Assembly: GCA_038496675.1 (NCBI GenBank)
Contig: CM076669.1
Span: 8,725,924-8,789,923 of the forward strand
Length of the DNA stretch: 64,000 nt
Reading direction: 5' to 3'
Origin: Rachycentron canadum
Lineage: Eukaryota > Chordata > Actinopteri > Carangiformes > Rachycentridae
Shown here one piece after another: positions 33,444 through 46,900 of the stretch. Below the pieces are notes generated by a model, which saw only the letters and a list, made by a program, of their open reading frames with translations, was not told the origin of the DNA and ran no database searches. Made by a program: the position numbers and the translations under genes. Position 1 is the first letter of the stretch, and each line of letters opens with the position of its first letter.

Positions 33444-36400
33444 ATGTGATGCTCATGTGACCTCATGCTGCCTTGGTGGGAGGTAAAAAGATACTGAGAT
33501 GAAACCACATTATTTGCCCAACTAAGGGTTGTTTCCACTGAGGTTAAGACCTTGATGTTTTTGCACAATGTAAAAACAGATGGACTATTTATCACAGAAA
33601 TAAAGGGAAGGTTCTTAGTGTGTCTCAAGACTGATTTCCAACCTTAAGTGTATCGTATCCAGTGTTTTTTTGTTTTTCAAAACACACCTACATTATATTT
33701 AAATCTTGTAGAAACATTTGTAGGGTGATCATAACCCTGCTATTATTGTAGGTTGTGCATCAAACCTCAACACTTTCAATTCATTTTAAGAAGCCACTGT
33801 TTTCAGCCATTTAGTGTTATATGAGCTGCCTGTCTTCTGTTGAACTTGAGCTGCTAATAGATATCCATTTTGATTGCTGTGTATGAAACCTGGCCTGATG
33901 AGGCTAAAAGACAATTATTAATTATCTAAATCAATATTTTTTTCTATAAAAGTCCAGACAACAGTGAAAGCCATTATCTATCAGCTTTGCTTCAATTGGG
34001 ACTGGAAAACATGGATAAATTATAGTATTATGTGATTGTTATTTTGTTGTGATATTGATAGGCACCACAATACACAGAAAACAAAAAAATGTTTTGAGAA
34101 AAAAAAAAAAAAAGTCATAACTTAAGATTCAGGTAAGAAATCCAGAATTACCTTTAATGCCACCTGCTCACTGACTGTGTGACAACAATGTTTCAGTTCA
34201 GACTCCTTCTTAAAACATTTAATACTAGTCAGTGTTTCAGACTGCTGCGGAAACACACCCACACACCTCAATGAGAAATTCAGTGTCATTTTCCACATTT
34301 TACTTTGTGTTTGCGTCTGAGTGTTATCTGTATTTGTTTATAGAGACAGTCAGTGAAATAGTAACCATGTTTCACTCCACAAAGACATATAAATCAGACA
34401 AGGAGCGTTGAGAGTGAGGGTGCGGTGAATAAGTGTGTCTCAAATGAAAGTGGGTGTGTATGTGGAAGTTGTGTGTGCCTGTGTGAAGAGGAATTTCTTT
34501 ATATGAGTTCTTATAATATTTCAGTTTCAGTATTTGGGGGAAAAAAAAAAAAAAAAAAAAGATGTGATGATGAAGATTTACTGATTAACAGAAAATAGAC
34601 ATAGCACCCAGGTTCAGCTTCATCGATACACACCCACAGATCTGACTGACTGATTTATAAAGGTTTTATTGCCATCTTAGCCAGGTGACTGGGATTGATA
34701 TAGATAAGATTAACTTTCATGAAAAAAACACATAAGGGGCTTGATTTTCCCAATTTTACCAAAACAGCATGATACAGTTTGTATGGGCGTTCGTTGTGTT
34801 TTGCAGTGCAGAGCATGTTGTGATGTGCAACTACATGCACTCCCTCATTCCCCCAGCAACATCAGAGGTGTCACATACAGGATAAACTCAGAAATGAGTC
34901 ACGTTAGGTTTTAAATTTAAGGAAGAGGGGTTCTTGTGTGTCAGGTTTTATTTACTCTGTGTATGTACACCAGGAAAGCTGTGAAATGTCTCACTAACAC
35001 CTTCAGTGCTGCTCGAAAAACAAACAATAACAACATTCCCCTTTAGAAAACACATTGTTTTGACTGTTCGTCCATTGAGCACGAAAAACAGGCTGCTAAA
35101 TGTGGGCTTCAAGGCAGAAAGTGGCAGTCAGACACATTTAGATGAAAACTGAGCAGGAAGCAACACTAGTATTATCAGAGCTGACCACAGAGCTGTTTTT
35201 TAGATAAATAGGAGAAGTACTTTTTAAACTGTGAGAGAGAACAGAAAACACAAGCTTGGTTTTCTATCTGTTTCTCTTCGAACACAAACTGAAAACTGAA
35301 ACACTGAAAAGTGTAATGTTTCTCTGGGATGTCTAATGAAAACATGAGCATGAGAAGAGACCTCCTCCACGAGGCTGATAACTCGTGATGTGTAACACTA
35401 ACTGTTCCCTCTCTCTCTGGGTGCTCTATATTTCATGATGGGTGCAGGTTACATCTCTGAGCTGGGCCGTGGGGGCATGAGTGTGTGTTTGCATGCCTAC
35501 AGGATATACGATGCTGTGCAATCAACGATGAAGGGTCGAAGGTGTCAGGGGGATTCTGAGAGTGAGTGTATGTGTGTGTGCCTCTCTCTCTCTCGTGTTT
35601 TCTTTCATGTAGGGTGATTCCCTGTCAATCTCAAATGACAGCAAACAATCCTACACTTGACCTATACAGGGCTTCATCATACAGCAACACACACACACAC
35701 ACACTTTGTGAATCAATTAGGTCAGTGGTTCTCAGTGGTTCTGCTCCCAAGGGTCCTTGAGGGTGTTCCTTGGGGAAATAAAGTATTTGCACTATAAATC
35801 CATTTATACGTAGCATGACAGTATGATTTTGGTCATGGATTGAATAATCTAATAGCAAAGGTCTTAGCAGGTGGGGGCCATTTACTGAATTAGGTCATGC
35901 ACATATAAAACATCACATGCATTCTTGAAGATGAAATGTTTCTATGCAGCCACGACCTGTGAGAAATGTTACTACAAATGAAAGCAAGGAGAAGAAAAAA
36001 AAAAAAAAAACTGCAGATGTGTGGAAGATGCAGAGAGCAGGATCTCTCTGCAGTGAAGTTCAGTTTAATGTCACAGCTCAGTCTCAGAGCCACAACACAT
36101 CAAATGCTATTCCATTAAAAACAAACTCTAAGAAGTCTTTTGACAGCAGTGGTGAGAAATCCAACCATGGAGCTGATCGAAATTTCTGACATACCAGAAA
36201 TCCGTCGCATAAAGCTCCACACTGCGACAATATGCTGCTCATTCAGCCATGTGCCAAACATCACCAGAGCATCCTTCCTTGTATTTGGAGATTTTGTATT
36301 TACACTCTCAGTGAAAAAACAATGCAATACAGTTAAGACACATAATATAAGACAATAACTTGGACAAACTGTGTGGGTGTGTATTTGCTGAACAGGTAAA

Positions 36401-36600
36401 CAGCAATTACAGATGAAGTGGAAAAACACACACACACTTCACAATTCAGTCTGCACACACACACACTGTTTGCCTCCTCTGCTCTCCTCAGAGGGGTAGT
36501 TTTTTTTTTTTTTTATCATTCACTCTCCTATTTTTCCATCTGTCTGTCTCCCTCAGACATAATGAACAGTACTCATCAAGTGCTGTTGCTGTCTGATGGT

Positions 36601-36626
36601 GGGTGGGTGGGTGGGTGGGTGGGTGT
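36601..36626 (+). repeat. (GGGT)6 tandem, potential G-quadruplex
   Basis: Six consecutive GGG runs separated by single T on the plus strand, the template-opposite strand for phtf2. Single-base loops are the most stable parallel quadruplex geometry. Confidence 0.9.
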
Positions 36627-36775
36627 AGGCAGCTGACACCCTCACAGCAACAGAACAGGGGGTGCTGAAGCATGCAGTGCACAAACAAAAACAGACTATG
36701 TGGAGTTTGGGGTGGGGAATCAATGCATTCAAACAGACAGACAGGCAGACAGACACACACACACACTGGACTCAC

Positions 36776-36830
36776 CTCTAGTCGGGCCTTGTAGCTGAGC
36801 GATGTTTTGTCCTCACAGCCAAATTAGGAC
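36776..36830 (-). other. candidate phtf2 non-coding 5' exon
   Basis: On the minus strand, GACTAGAG followed by GTGAGTCC forms a strong donor at 36775-36774. Possible acceptors are the AG dinucleotides in GTCCAG or CTGTGAG within about 60 bases upstream. It would be 5'UTR only. No transcript evidence is available, and the upper boundary is a guess. Confidence 0.3.
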
Positions 36831-36935
36831 AGGAACTGGACATTTGGAAAACAAAGGGAGACAGAGAGCAAGAGAGATGAGGTCAAGACTGTCTGGTCTG
36901 AGATGATTACATTTGAGATTCAAAGCATCAACAGC

Positions 36936-36967
<32 letters not shown>

Positions 36968-38864
36968 TAATGCTCTCACATACTCGTAAAGCCAGTCAGT
37001 CAGGAAAGAGCAGCTTCTTTTAGCTACTCAGACTAATAACTGCATCTAATTGGGTTTCCTGGAGGATGTGTAATGGGTCCACCTGTTGAAGCTGCACATG
37101 AGACTTCAATGTTTCTCTTGCTATGCTCCAAACACACAAACACATGTTGCCTCTGGACACAGTCTGAATTCTGAGAAACAACCATGAATAGCATCCGGCA
37201 GCAACCTTTTCTAACAATGCAGCTCTTTGTGCAAAGTCAGAAGACCTCCCACCATTATCCTCATCTTCCTCTTTTATCAGCATAATTATCCCCAAAATGT
37301 CATCTTCATCACCATCACTTGCTCTGAATTACCATCCTGATAATATCAGCTTAACAAGGTAGGAAATCAATAATGCCTCCTGAAGTCATTCCTCAGGACA
37401 AGCAGCTCAGTGTGAGCCTCACTCAGCTCGACAGTCACAGCAGTGCGTTATGCCTGGAAGTTACACTACAGTTACTGCAGCTCAATGACTAGCAGCACGT
37501 AAATCACATGAGGGCACTTCTTTTCTTCACAGTGGGAAAGTCTGTGTCACCTCAAAGCAACAGCGGACAGATAAACCTCTAAAGTCTTGTGGAAGAGAGA
37601 GGTCAAAAGCTGTTCATCAAACCACAACCGCCACAAGGCAGAGGGGTTGGCAAGTCTACACGTGGGTTTTATACATACAGTAATAGAGACGGTTGATGAT
37701 GGTGAAATGCTAAATAAGCCTCACTGTGGTTGTTTGCAGTATCTTAAAAGGATAAAGTACAAGAAGTGCAGTTGCAGACTGTACTGTAGAAAGCAATCAG
37801 AAGTTTGAGAAATCAGAGATGATGCAAATACACATTTTACACACATACAAAGACTCATTCATGAGCACAATCTGCAAAATTTGTTCAATTTGACCTGTGA
37901 CTTGAGCTGTAATCTGTACCTGCAGTACAACAATTAAACTATCAATTGGCTTGTTTCCCGGCAAACACGTTGATTCATCAGCAGAAAAAGTACAAGTGTT
38001 ACTGATAACATTATCAAATGACTCCATTTTTGTCAAGTGACAAAGTTACAGTGACACAGTGCACAATACCAGGACCCTGAAACCAAAGCAACCATCGATC
38101 ATCTTTTACAAATGTGCTGTGAAAAAAAAAAAAAAGAGGATAAAGCAGATGGATGGTACTGGCTTAAAAAAATATTTCTGTGTTTAAAAGAATGTCTGAT
38201 TGGGTCCAGAGCTCCTGGTGGAGATTTCCCATCCTGTTTCGGCTCATACTGACAAAACACCTTACTTGTTATCCTCGACACCACCTGCAAATCGACTGCA
38301 GTGCAGTGGAGTTGGTGTCACTTTCTCTGCGACCTTTCTCTTTGTCACGCTCGACACTGTAATGGCTATATTTCTATGAATTATATCACTGTCCTATAAG
38401 CCATTCTGCAGCTGTAACATAAGATGATACGGCACTCTAGTGTGTGATGTAACTATATTGCAGCTGGTGATGTAACCAGCTCTGCAGGCAGATTCAAGCT
38501 GCACAGTACAAAGAGAGTACGTCTGAGAGCTCCTCAAAGAGACAGGCAGAAAGAGGGAGAGAGATTGTAAGAAAGAACAAAGAGATACAAAGAAAAACAA
38601 AAGGACTCGCTGGTCAGACAACTGACTATGGATGCTAGAGTTACACACACAAAGTCATAAGGATACACTCAATGAGGCAGTTATCCACTACAACTCACTG
38701 AGTCACTTTGTGCAAATGCACATATATGCAAATACAAAGCGAACACACAAAGCACTGCACTGACTGACCTCCGGGTCATAAACGCTGCAGAACTACTCCT
38801 CACTAACTGGTGATCAGTCAATAAATGTCTCGATGTTGCACACACTGTGCAGCCTCATCCACAA

Positions 38865-38866
<2 letters not shown>

Positions 38867-38926
<60 letters not shown>
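38867..38926. repeat. (GT)30 microsatellite
   Basis: About 60 bases of uninterrupted GT in the phtf2 5' intronic region. Confidence 0.97.
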
Positions 38927-38928
<2 letters not shown>

Positions 38929-40599
38929 GGAACACAAGCTCATGTCTCAATGTGCAAGACAAAGCAAACAGTAATTTCATCTCCCATATGTCAAAGGTAA
39001 CAAAACACACAACAATTTGCAAACTTGCAAACATGCTGTCTTGCCACCACAGTTTCCTGTCATTTGCCACTAAAGAACTATATTATAAGGGCCTCTCTCA
39101 CACGGTGCGATTGACATCTTATATTTGATTCAAAACCATCTTTAATCTCACTTATTAATCTTTTTTTGATGAATGTGTTCAAGTGTCTTGCTTCTCAGTC
39201 CATATGGTTTTTGTTAATGGTGATGTAGGTGGGTATCCTGAGCAATAATGTTGTTCAAGAGGTTTGATTCTTAACAAATAATAAGTTAATTCTTGAAATA
39301 TTAAAATACAGACATCCACATTACAGAGCACTGCTGTCCAACCTGCATACCTGACAGCCTTCAGGTGAAACAAATGCATTCAACTCATAGCTACAGTCCA
39401 AATACAGTCAAGCCCAACAGCTGAAACAGTAGACAATACTAAGTGAATTCTGTGAATGTTATATAACTGCATTTACTACTCACATGTAATCTGATCTGTT
39501 CCACTTCTTCAACCTGTATGAACATATTCTGATTTAAAAGAAGTCCATAGTCAATATTATATCAATATATATATATTATATAGAGGATGACATAGGAGGC
39601 TGAATGTTGGCATTATGGATTCATACAAGACTGTGGTGTGCAGGGTTAATTTAGGGGTCAAATTATGATTGCAGTGGAAAATCTAGGTGTGTGATGACAG
39701 TGTTTGTAACACAGGCTGGATGGATGACAAACCATGTTGGATGATCAGACAGCCTGCCAGCCTTACCACCTGCTAAAGGCTAAACAGTTTCTCCTTATTG
39801 ACATGCGATAGGTCGAAAAACCCAACGTTGGTTATAAAACAGAAAACAACAGAGCAGAACAAGAAATAAGAAGCCAGATTAATGTCAGTTCTTAAGACTG
39901 GTGGAGAGGATTATACTAAATTATTAGTTGATCAATCAACTGTTTTAATATTAAAGACATGGGCATCTTCCAGCCTCTTAAGCGGTTTTCTTAGTCTTAT
40001 GGGAAACAAAAGTTTGGGTTTTGCCATTTCAATAGCACAAATCATGCAAATTAAAGACACCACATTCATTTCCCAATATTTCACAGCTCAAATTACTAAT
40101 CAGTAAAATATTAGGCTGGCAGATCAATCAATAATGGGGGCTTTCAACTGCGAAATTATTCAGCCATAGTGGTGAGCCACCCAGATGCTGACAGATCTGT
40201 GGGAAAACAGACAATCTGGTTGGTGAAAGTCATCTTCCAGCCATGCAACAATGGACATAGTGAAGCCACTGCAGCTCGTTAACTCAGAGAAACCAAGAAA
40301 TTGTTAAACTGAGGCGGAAAAAAAAACATCCAACAATCAAACAACAACAACAAATATTAGTGAGCTGCAGCTCTAAGAGAATTTAACTGAGGGGGGGAAA
40401 AAACATAACATTTAAAGTCGAATAAGGATATGGTTGATTTCAATGAGACAGACTAAACGTGGAGGTTTAAAGCACATTTGTGTCACATGAGCCAGTTACA
40501 TTTACAGTCAGGTCATATAGGCTGAACGTTACTCTGTGTGTTTTCATGCCAAAAAAGGACACGACCTGTCTCGGAGCTATAAATCTCATCCAAGGCAGC

Positions 40600-41640
40600 T
40601 AATTTTGAAGCTAGCCTCCGTGCGGATGCAGCCACGGTGGTTCCGCGGTTTCAGTTCACTCACAAACCCCCTCCTCGAGTCCTAGCTCTTGTCATGCTAC
40701 ACAGCTAGCTAAGCTACCGGCAGGCACAAAGAGCCCACACAGCTGTGCCTAACACTGAAATCCCGACCACTGCTGCCCAAACAACCACTCAGTCTTTTAC
40801 CTCTTCGGCGGCGGCGGCGACGGCTGCTCCGAGTCCCCCCCCTCCCCTCCCCTCCCCTACCCTACAAACACACACATACACACACACACATATACACACA
40901 CGCACAGACCCAAACAGCGCTTCGTAGACGTAATTTATGCCGCACCGAGTTCACCAGTCCGGTCCATTGTGGAGAGGGGATGCTGAGTGTCTGTTCACCG
41001 ACGTTTGAAGCATTGGTTTTTTTTTTTTCCTCCTTCTGTCTCTCACTGTACAAACACAACTTCAGCTCGTGACCGTAAACCACCGCGCGAACGCGCCGTC
41101 ACAATTTTGACCCAACAAACGTCGCCAACGGTCGGTCAAGAGAAGGAAGAGGAAAATGTCGGGCTCGCATTTTCACCCGGAACAACAACTTAAACGTAAA
41201 TTTAAAAAAAAAGAGAGAGATAGAAAAATGTATAGGTGGCCGCACAACTGTTGGCTTGTGCAGCCGTACGGTGAATATCACAGAAACACGACTAGTGGGA
41301 GAAAGAGCTTCACTCACCTCTAGTGGACATTAAAATCACTACAGGGGAAAAAAACGAGTTTGTGCGTTTTCCACAAACTTTACGGTTAGACACGCGAGTG
41401 ATTGACGTTAAATTGACGTGACGTAAAAAACCGAGGACCAATCGGCTTCCGGGATGCGGCGCAGATAACGGACCAAAAAAAAAAAAAGAAAAAAAAAAAA
41501 GAAAGAAAACCTCTCCGTCTGTTATCTTTTAACAGACACGTCTGTTGACAGATATGTGACTTATTATCAGAAATGTGATGCGAGTGTTGATGCCAAGGAG
41601 GAGAAAATGCTGCTCACCGATCTAGAAATACTCTGAGGTC
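40600..41640. promoter_or_regulatory. CpG-rich bidirectional promoter region of phtf2 (-) and tmem60 (+)
   Basis: The only clearly CpG-dense stretch in the intergenic sequence (GGCGGCGGCGGCGACGG at 40807-40823; further CpGs 40920-41110 and 41270-41470). A CCAAT box (GACCAATCGG, about 41438) and CRE-like GTGACGTAA (about 41418) lie between two oppositely oriented splice donors. On the minus strand these are CTAGAG|GTGAGT (exon edge 41318) and GAAGAG|GTAAAA (exon edge 40801), both candidate phtf2 first exons. On the plus strand, CTCTGAG|GTCAGT near 41635 is the candidate tmem60 first-exon donor. Head-to-head PHTF2/TMEM60 arrangement is known in human. TSS positions are inferred. Confidence 0.7.
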
Positions 41641-41972
41641 AGTAAGTAAATTAAAACACCAACCGCTTAGCTTAATGCTATTCGGCTACAAAGGCTAAAA
41701 TTAGCTACGATTGTAACGCCTGCTAACGAGCGATGAATGAATAAAACTATACATTTCAAATTGAATTCAGTTTGTGTTTGACGCCTTTTTTTAACAATAC
41801 CGTGTATGAAATAGCTTATTAGAGCCATTACAACGTTGCTGTATATTCTCATAAATAGGTTTTCTTGTTAAATGTCTAAATTTATTTCTTATTTATTGTA
41901 ATCTGTGTCTCTTTGTGCCTGTCTCCAGCCTCTGTCTGCTTTCTCCTCTGACCCGTGTCCCCAGTCAGTGAG

Positions 41973-42675
41973 ATGTCTCTGGCTCAGAGAGTTTTGTTGA
42001 CCTGGGTCTTCACCCTGGTCTTCCTCATCATGCTAGTGCTCAAACTGGATGGGAAGGTAAAGTCCTATTAGCCACCAAGTTAACTGAAATCTGCCCATTG
42101 CAAGCTCCTGTTTATCACAATAGAATTTCTTTGTCAATATTTAGTGCCTACTTTTTTTTAATGTATTTTAATTTATTTTTATATTTTTTTAATGCTGTAA
42201 TGACCCACTTCTCTTAGGATTTTGGAGTTTTTCTTCATTCATTCATTCACAATAAAAAGTAACACGTGAAATTGAGGGAGGTTGCTATCCGCAATCGCAT
42301 TCAATTTGGGCATTTTACTCTGTGATTGACACCAACGTCTACATTTCCTCCTTCCAGGTGCAGTGGAACTGGTTCCTCATCTTCCTTCCAGTCTGGGTAT
42401 TTGATGGCATCCTCATCCTCATGCTTGCCATTAAGATGGCAGGCCGTTGCAAGCCCGGGTACGACCCACGCAACGGCTCCCCAGATCTGCGTCTGCGTGC
42501 CTGGTACTTGACGGCCATGCTGCTCAAGCTGGGCTTCTGCTTGACATTGTGTGCCAAGCTGGAGAAGCTGGCCGATGTGAAGCTGACGTTTGTATGCATA
42601 CCGCTGTGGACCATGTTACTGGGAGCACTGGTGGAGCTAGGGCTGAATATCTTTCCTGAGAGAAGAGAGGCCTGA
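41973..42675 (+). CDS. tmem60: transmembrane protein 60, complete
   Basis: Small multipass membrane protein of unknown function. Two coding exons: 41973-42056 (MSLAQRVLLTWVFTLVFLIM.. ..LDGK, donor GTAAAG) and 42358-42675 (VQWNWFLIFLPVWVFDG.. ..NIFPERREA, TGA at 42673). Total 133 aa, the length I recall for human TMEM60. Four hydrophobic segments lie at about 7-24, 33-53, 68-86 and 97-116; KMAGRCKPGYDP forms the basic loop between helices 2 and 3. No in-frame ATG occurs in the few codons before MSLAQ. The acceptor CTCCAG near 41930 precedes a short 5'UTR, so a non-coding first exon is expected near 41.5-41.63 kb. It is transcribed divergently from phtf2 and convergently with rsbn1l. Confidence 0.97.
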
Positions 42676-43567
42676 GTGCTGTTTTAGAACTCTACACAAA
42701 TCATTACACCAACAAAAGACATGTAAAAAAATATGTTTGTATGACCTGTACCTTGTGAAATTGGAGCCTTTGCTTTAGTTTTCAAAGAGGACTAGGACTC
42801 GAGAAGTAATCAAATCATCATCTGATGATTGTTGACTCTTAAGAACAATAGACTTGTGTTTATCATGTGTTCAGATCTGAACTCATTGAAATATGCTGTG
42901 AGAATTTTAGCAGAGCTGGGACTCTGCCTGTGTCAAATAAGAGCTGCTTGTGAATCTGTCACCATTCAATCGTATAAAAAAAAAAAAAAAAGTTGAAAAC
43001 AGCTTAATAATGGCTCTGTTTTCTTTACTAAGAAAAAAATATGGCCATGCAGGAATCAACTGCATTTGTATAAGATGACTGTGAAACCTACACTGGAAGA
43101 AAGGGAATTTTTTTTCTAATATTTTCTAGTGTTTATCCTGTTCCTGTAGGGAACATCACACAGAGAGGGGAGTGAATAGTATGTGGTAAAATTCGACTCC
43201 ACTTCTTTATTTAAAGCTGCACGACATAACTATCACTCTTGGTACCAAATCAGTGTGTAAATTTTGTCACATATGCTTCAGATATTGTTTGGTTGTATTC
43301 ATGCACAGACACTTTGTCTTTTCATTCCTGTGCTGTGGAGGGTTGTTGACCAAATATTTTTTAGTTAGTAAGTTATAGATTAACTTAAAAAGTGGTCCTG
43401 ACAACAGTTTGGTTTGGCTACAGGCACACAAAGAAGTAAATAACTGATCATTTAAGAAGTGGTTCAGGACATAAATGCCCTTGGAACAACTTTTTATCTA
43501 CAGGCTACCCCCTCTGTCTTGGACAATATGTCTTTTGTACCGTGGAACTCATCATGTGTCCCATTAA

Positions 43568-43573
43568 AATAAA
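43568..43573 (+). terminator. tmem60 proximal polyadenylation signal
   Basis: AATAAA in TTAAAATAAACC, about 0.9 kb after the stop codon. Confidence 0.4.
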
Positions 43574-43959
43574 CCAGTAAGCTGTTATTAGGTAAAAAGT
43601 CCAAGGTCAAAAAAACCCTAACTTGTCTTGCACTTGTTGACTATAGTGATTAACATTCAGCTTGAGATGGAAAATCTATTGCAAATGACTGATTTTAAGA
43701 GATCATGTTCTCACTATTAAGTTTTGTTATTACAGTGTAGACACTAACAGCTACCACACAGCCCATGAGAATATTTTCTACCAGCAGTTTAAAATGTATG
43801 AAGTTGATCATTGTCTCATAGTTCATCTTCACTGTACAGCGGCCACTGTGTGTGACTGAAATTTGTTTTGTGCCATGTGCTCATTAGTATTTCATACATT
43901 CTCTCCATTGTTTTGCACTATGTTGACAAGAAAATGAGATGGCCTGCATGTGTTTAACC

Positions 43960-43965
43960 AATAAA
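43960..43965 (+). terminator. tmem60 distal polyadenylation signal
   Basis: AATAAA in CCAATAAATGG. It is followed 14 bases later by a perfect 7-bp stem AAACGCC/GGCGTTT (43980-43997) around the expected cleavage zone. Confidence 0.5.
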
Positions 43966-43985
43966 TGGCTGATCTACATAAACGC

Positions 43986-46900
43986 CAAGAGGCGTTTGTC
44001 CCAAGTATTTATGATGATATGAAAACAGAAAAGTTAGTAGTTGTTAAGAGTAGAAATTCAAAAAGTGTTTCCATGTACACAGACGGATCAAAACTTGTTA
44101 TTGTGGTTTGGGAAAATCCTTCTGGGACATGACCTGAAATGAGCTGTGGAGCACTTCAGCTCCTCTGACAGGCAAACAGCACACAGAGAGGTCTTTGTCT
44201 TTTCTCTTTTTAAATTGTTACATGCCTTTAATGACTTCACACAACTTTAATGATCAGATGTTGAACTGTATGAGATCAGTGTTTCCAGTTTGCAATCTCG
44301 GTCCTGAGCCCAGGCTGCACTGACACACCATCAACAGCAGAGGAACTGAAATTGTGGAGAGAAGTCATTTATAAAAAGCACAGTACTGGGCACACTTACC
44401 GAAGGCTTTAAGGGTATGTAGTCCCAAGCCAGTTTCCAAAGTGGAAACAGCTTGAGTCAGACACCACACCATCACCGGCCATCACCAGGGAGCGATGAGT
44501 GAGCTGTCAGAAGCAGGGACAGTCAAAACAGGGTGGAGGAATCTGCAGCGTTTTAGAGGTAGTGAAAGGAGCAACCTGTTCTTAATTTCGCCTGAGGTTT
44601 AGTGATGTTTCTAGATAATTAGGACGATTGCAATTCAAAAGCAACAACCAGTTTATGTTCTAACACTGTAGAGCCTGTGTGTGTACCACATTCACACAGG
44701 TCAATTAGTTTTTTTCCGAGTATTCCCTCCAAAAATCCTTTCTTTGTCCCCTCTCCAACTTCCAGCCTCACTCCCTTCGTCACCCTTTAAAGGTCAGCTG
44801 ACATTCCTGCTCTGTGCGTGTGTGCGTGTGTGAACGAGAGCATGAAATGAGGGGAAAAAGGCTGTTTTGAGTTGTATGCGACCTGACATACACCAGCCCA
44901 GTGTTATGAGGCTACTGCATTGTAGGGTATATGTGTTGTCTGCTCACATCTCGCCTGGTGAAACTGCTGAGTTCATTGTTGCAGACTGCAGTGAGTGGGT
45001 GGCTTGCATAACAGCAATACAGAGGGAGAAAACACAGGCAGGTATACATCAGAGGTGTAGTCTCTTAGAGTGGGAAATAACTGGAGGAAGCAGCCTTTTG
45101 GTGCCCTTTAAAGTCAGGCAGGTGTCTCTGGTCTTTAACTAACCACACTTGACAAACACAGCCAAGCAGTAAAGTGGTGAACACCAAATATCAACATGAT
45201 AAATCTTTCCATCTTAAAAGCTGCTACAGTTTATATTTTGTCCTAACAATGATCACATGAGTAGTTGTTTCTGAACAGGGTCGCTCCGGTGCTGAACCCT
45301 CAGACAGTCAGGACCAGACTCAACAGTTCAGCTCAGCTCATTGTTTTGGTTTTCACTCGGCCGCTCTGATCCACTGGAACAGCTTTCATCGCTGCCAATA
45401 CCTTCCTCATGAAACATTTGCAAAGTCAGTGTTGTTCACGTCCATGTGTCCTTATGACCCTGCTTTTATTCAAGAACATGAACAATTGAACGTACACTTT
45501 TCTTTTCTTTTTTTTTTTTTATATAAACACACACATTGTTAAGCACTCGAGCAACAAGGATCAACGCTCACCCCAATAGCTTCATACGTCGAACCTTTTA
45601 TTAGCTCGGCTCATATTTAAAGTAGAAACCACACTACAAGTTTTTTCCTCTTTAGAAAACCTCTTATGTACACTACAGTGCTGACAGTTAAAAATCACAG
45701 AAACAAAATAGAAAAAAAGACCAAACCAAAAACCTTGAGATAAATAAAATTCTGTGAAAACAACACAAGCCCCTGAAGACTTTTTCATTTTTACTTTTTT
45801 TTTTGTTTTCAACCTTAATTTTTGTCACATTTGTACAAAAAATATATAAGTTCCTGTCATGTTTTCGTAACATCTGAAACCCAAAAGCATAAAAAGAGCT
45901 GCAGAGTGCCTCGCAACTGGCATCAAGTGCTAAATTATCACCTAGCTCTCCCCAGAGTCACACAGTGAGGAGTTCTGTCTCTGTAATCCAGTCCTATGAG
46001 GCAAACTGACCAAGAGAGCCGAAGCTCCGGCTTGTGGTGAGGCTAATCATAAAAAACACAACCCTTCTTTCAGGATATCATTCCACTGAACCGTCCCAAC
46101 TTCAACCGCAGATATTTTAGGAATTTTCAGCGGCTTTAGGGACCAGTTTAAGGCTTCATTCTCATTTTCCAGTGAAAACTTAAAACTTGCAAACTCCTTA
46201 AAAACTCCCGTGAAAGGACAGAACTCCTCTATGTGGCTCTGGACCATTTAGTAATTCACAGTTAAGGACAGGCACTGGGGAAATGCTGTGGGCTACATTA
46301 GCAAGTGGGCTGTTCTCCAATAGCGATTCAGTCAAATCAAGACATCAATAACAGGAAAAAAAAAAACAAGTTTCTCTCAACAATAGAGTTCCACAACTGT
46401 GGGATAAGCAGTTTGACCCTAAAATCAGATACCTGGAAAAACATACAGTCTTCATAAGTGCTGCTAAAACAGAATTTCAATAATTTATTGTACTTTTAAA
46501 CACAGGAGGTCACTTCAGTCCCTGGTTGATAAATAAAACATTTTTATAGACAGGATGCTCCAGACTGTAGAGAAACTGGACTTCAGGTAAATAGATAAAC
46601 AGTGCTTTGAGAACAAACTCTCATCAGTGTACCATCTGTTTTCAAAGTGTCTAAGAGCATGTGTCCATAAAGAAAACAAAAGTTGTATCATAGAATTGCT
46701 GAGGCCTGGATATATTAAAACAATAATCCTGGAAGAACCTGAAATCACCCTGTTGTTAATCTGACATGACCCAGTGTGTTTTCACTATCAACTTAAACTG
46801 CAGCTGACGTATCCGTGTTAAAAAGTGCTGTACTGAGTCACATTAGGGAAGTGTTAACATACTGAATCTGTAAGATATTGCTCTACCTGTGAAGTTACCT

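Larger units (their letters stand above)
29687..40800 (-). other. phtf2 5' intronic region
   Basis: About 11 kb between the first coding exon and the presumed first exon(s). Microsatellites occur at 31218-31282 (CA with CG), 33401-33440 (TG), 36937-36966 (GT) and 38867-38926 (GT)30, with poly-A at 34541-34560. There is a GGGT tandem at 36601-36626 and a possible non-coding exon at 36776. No protein-coding similarity was seen, though open frames longer than 60 codons exist. Confidence 0.65.
42676..43985 (+). other. tmem60: tmem60 3' untranslated region (inferred extent)
   Basis: From the stop codon to the distal AATAAA at 43960-43965. An upstream AATAAA at 43568-43573 could give a shorter form. 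A poly-A run lies at 42975-42991. Confidence 0.6.

Noticed and set aside
38867..38926. Dinucleotide arrays as a CRISPR or telomere-like array
   Set aside because: Plain GT microsatellite without spacers; vertebrate genome.
44867..45142. Possible small gene between tmem60 and rsbn1l
   Set aside because: 91 codons, no homology, no splice or promoter context.
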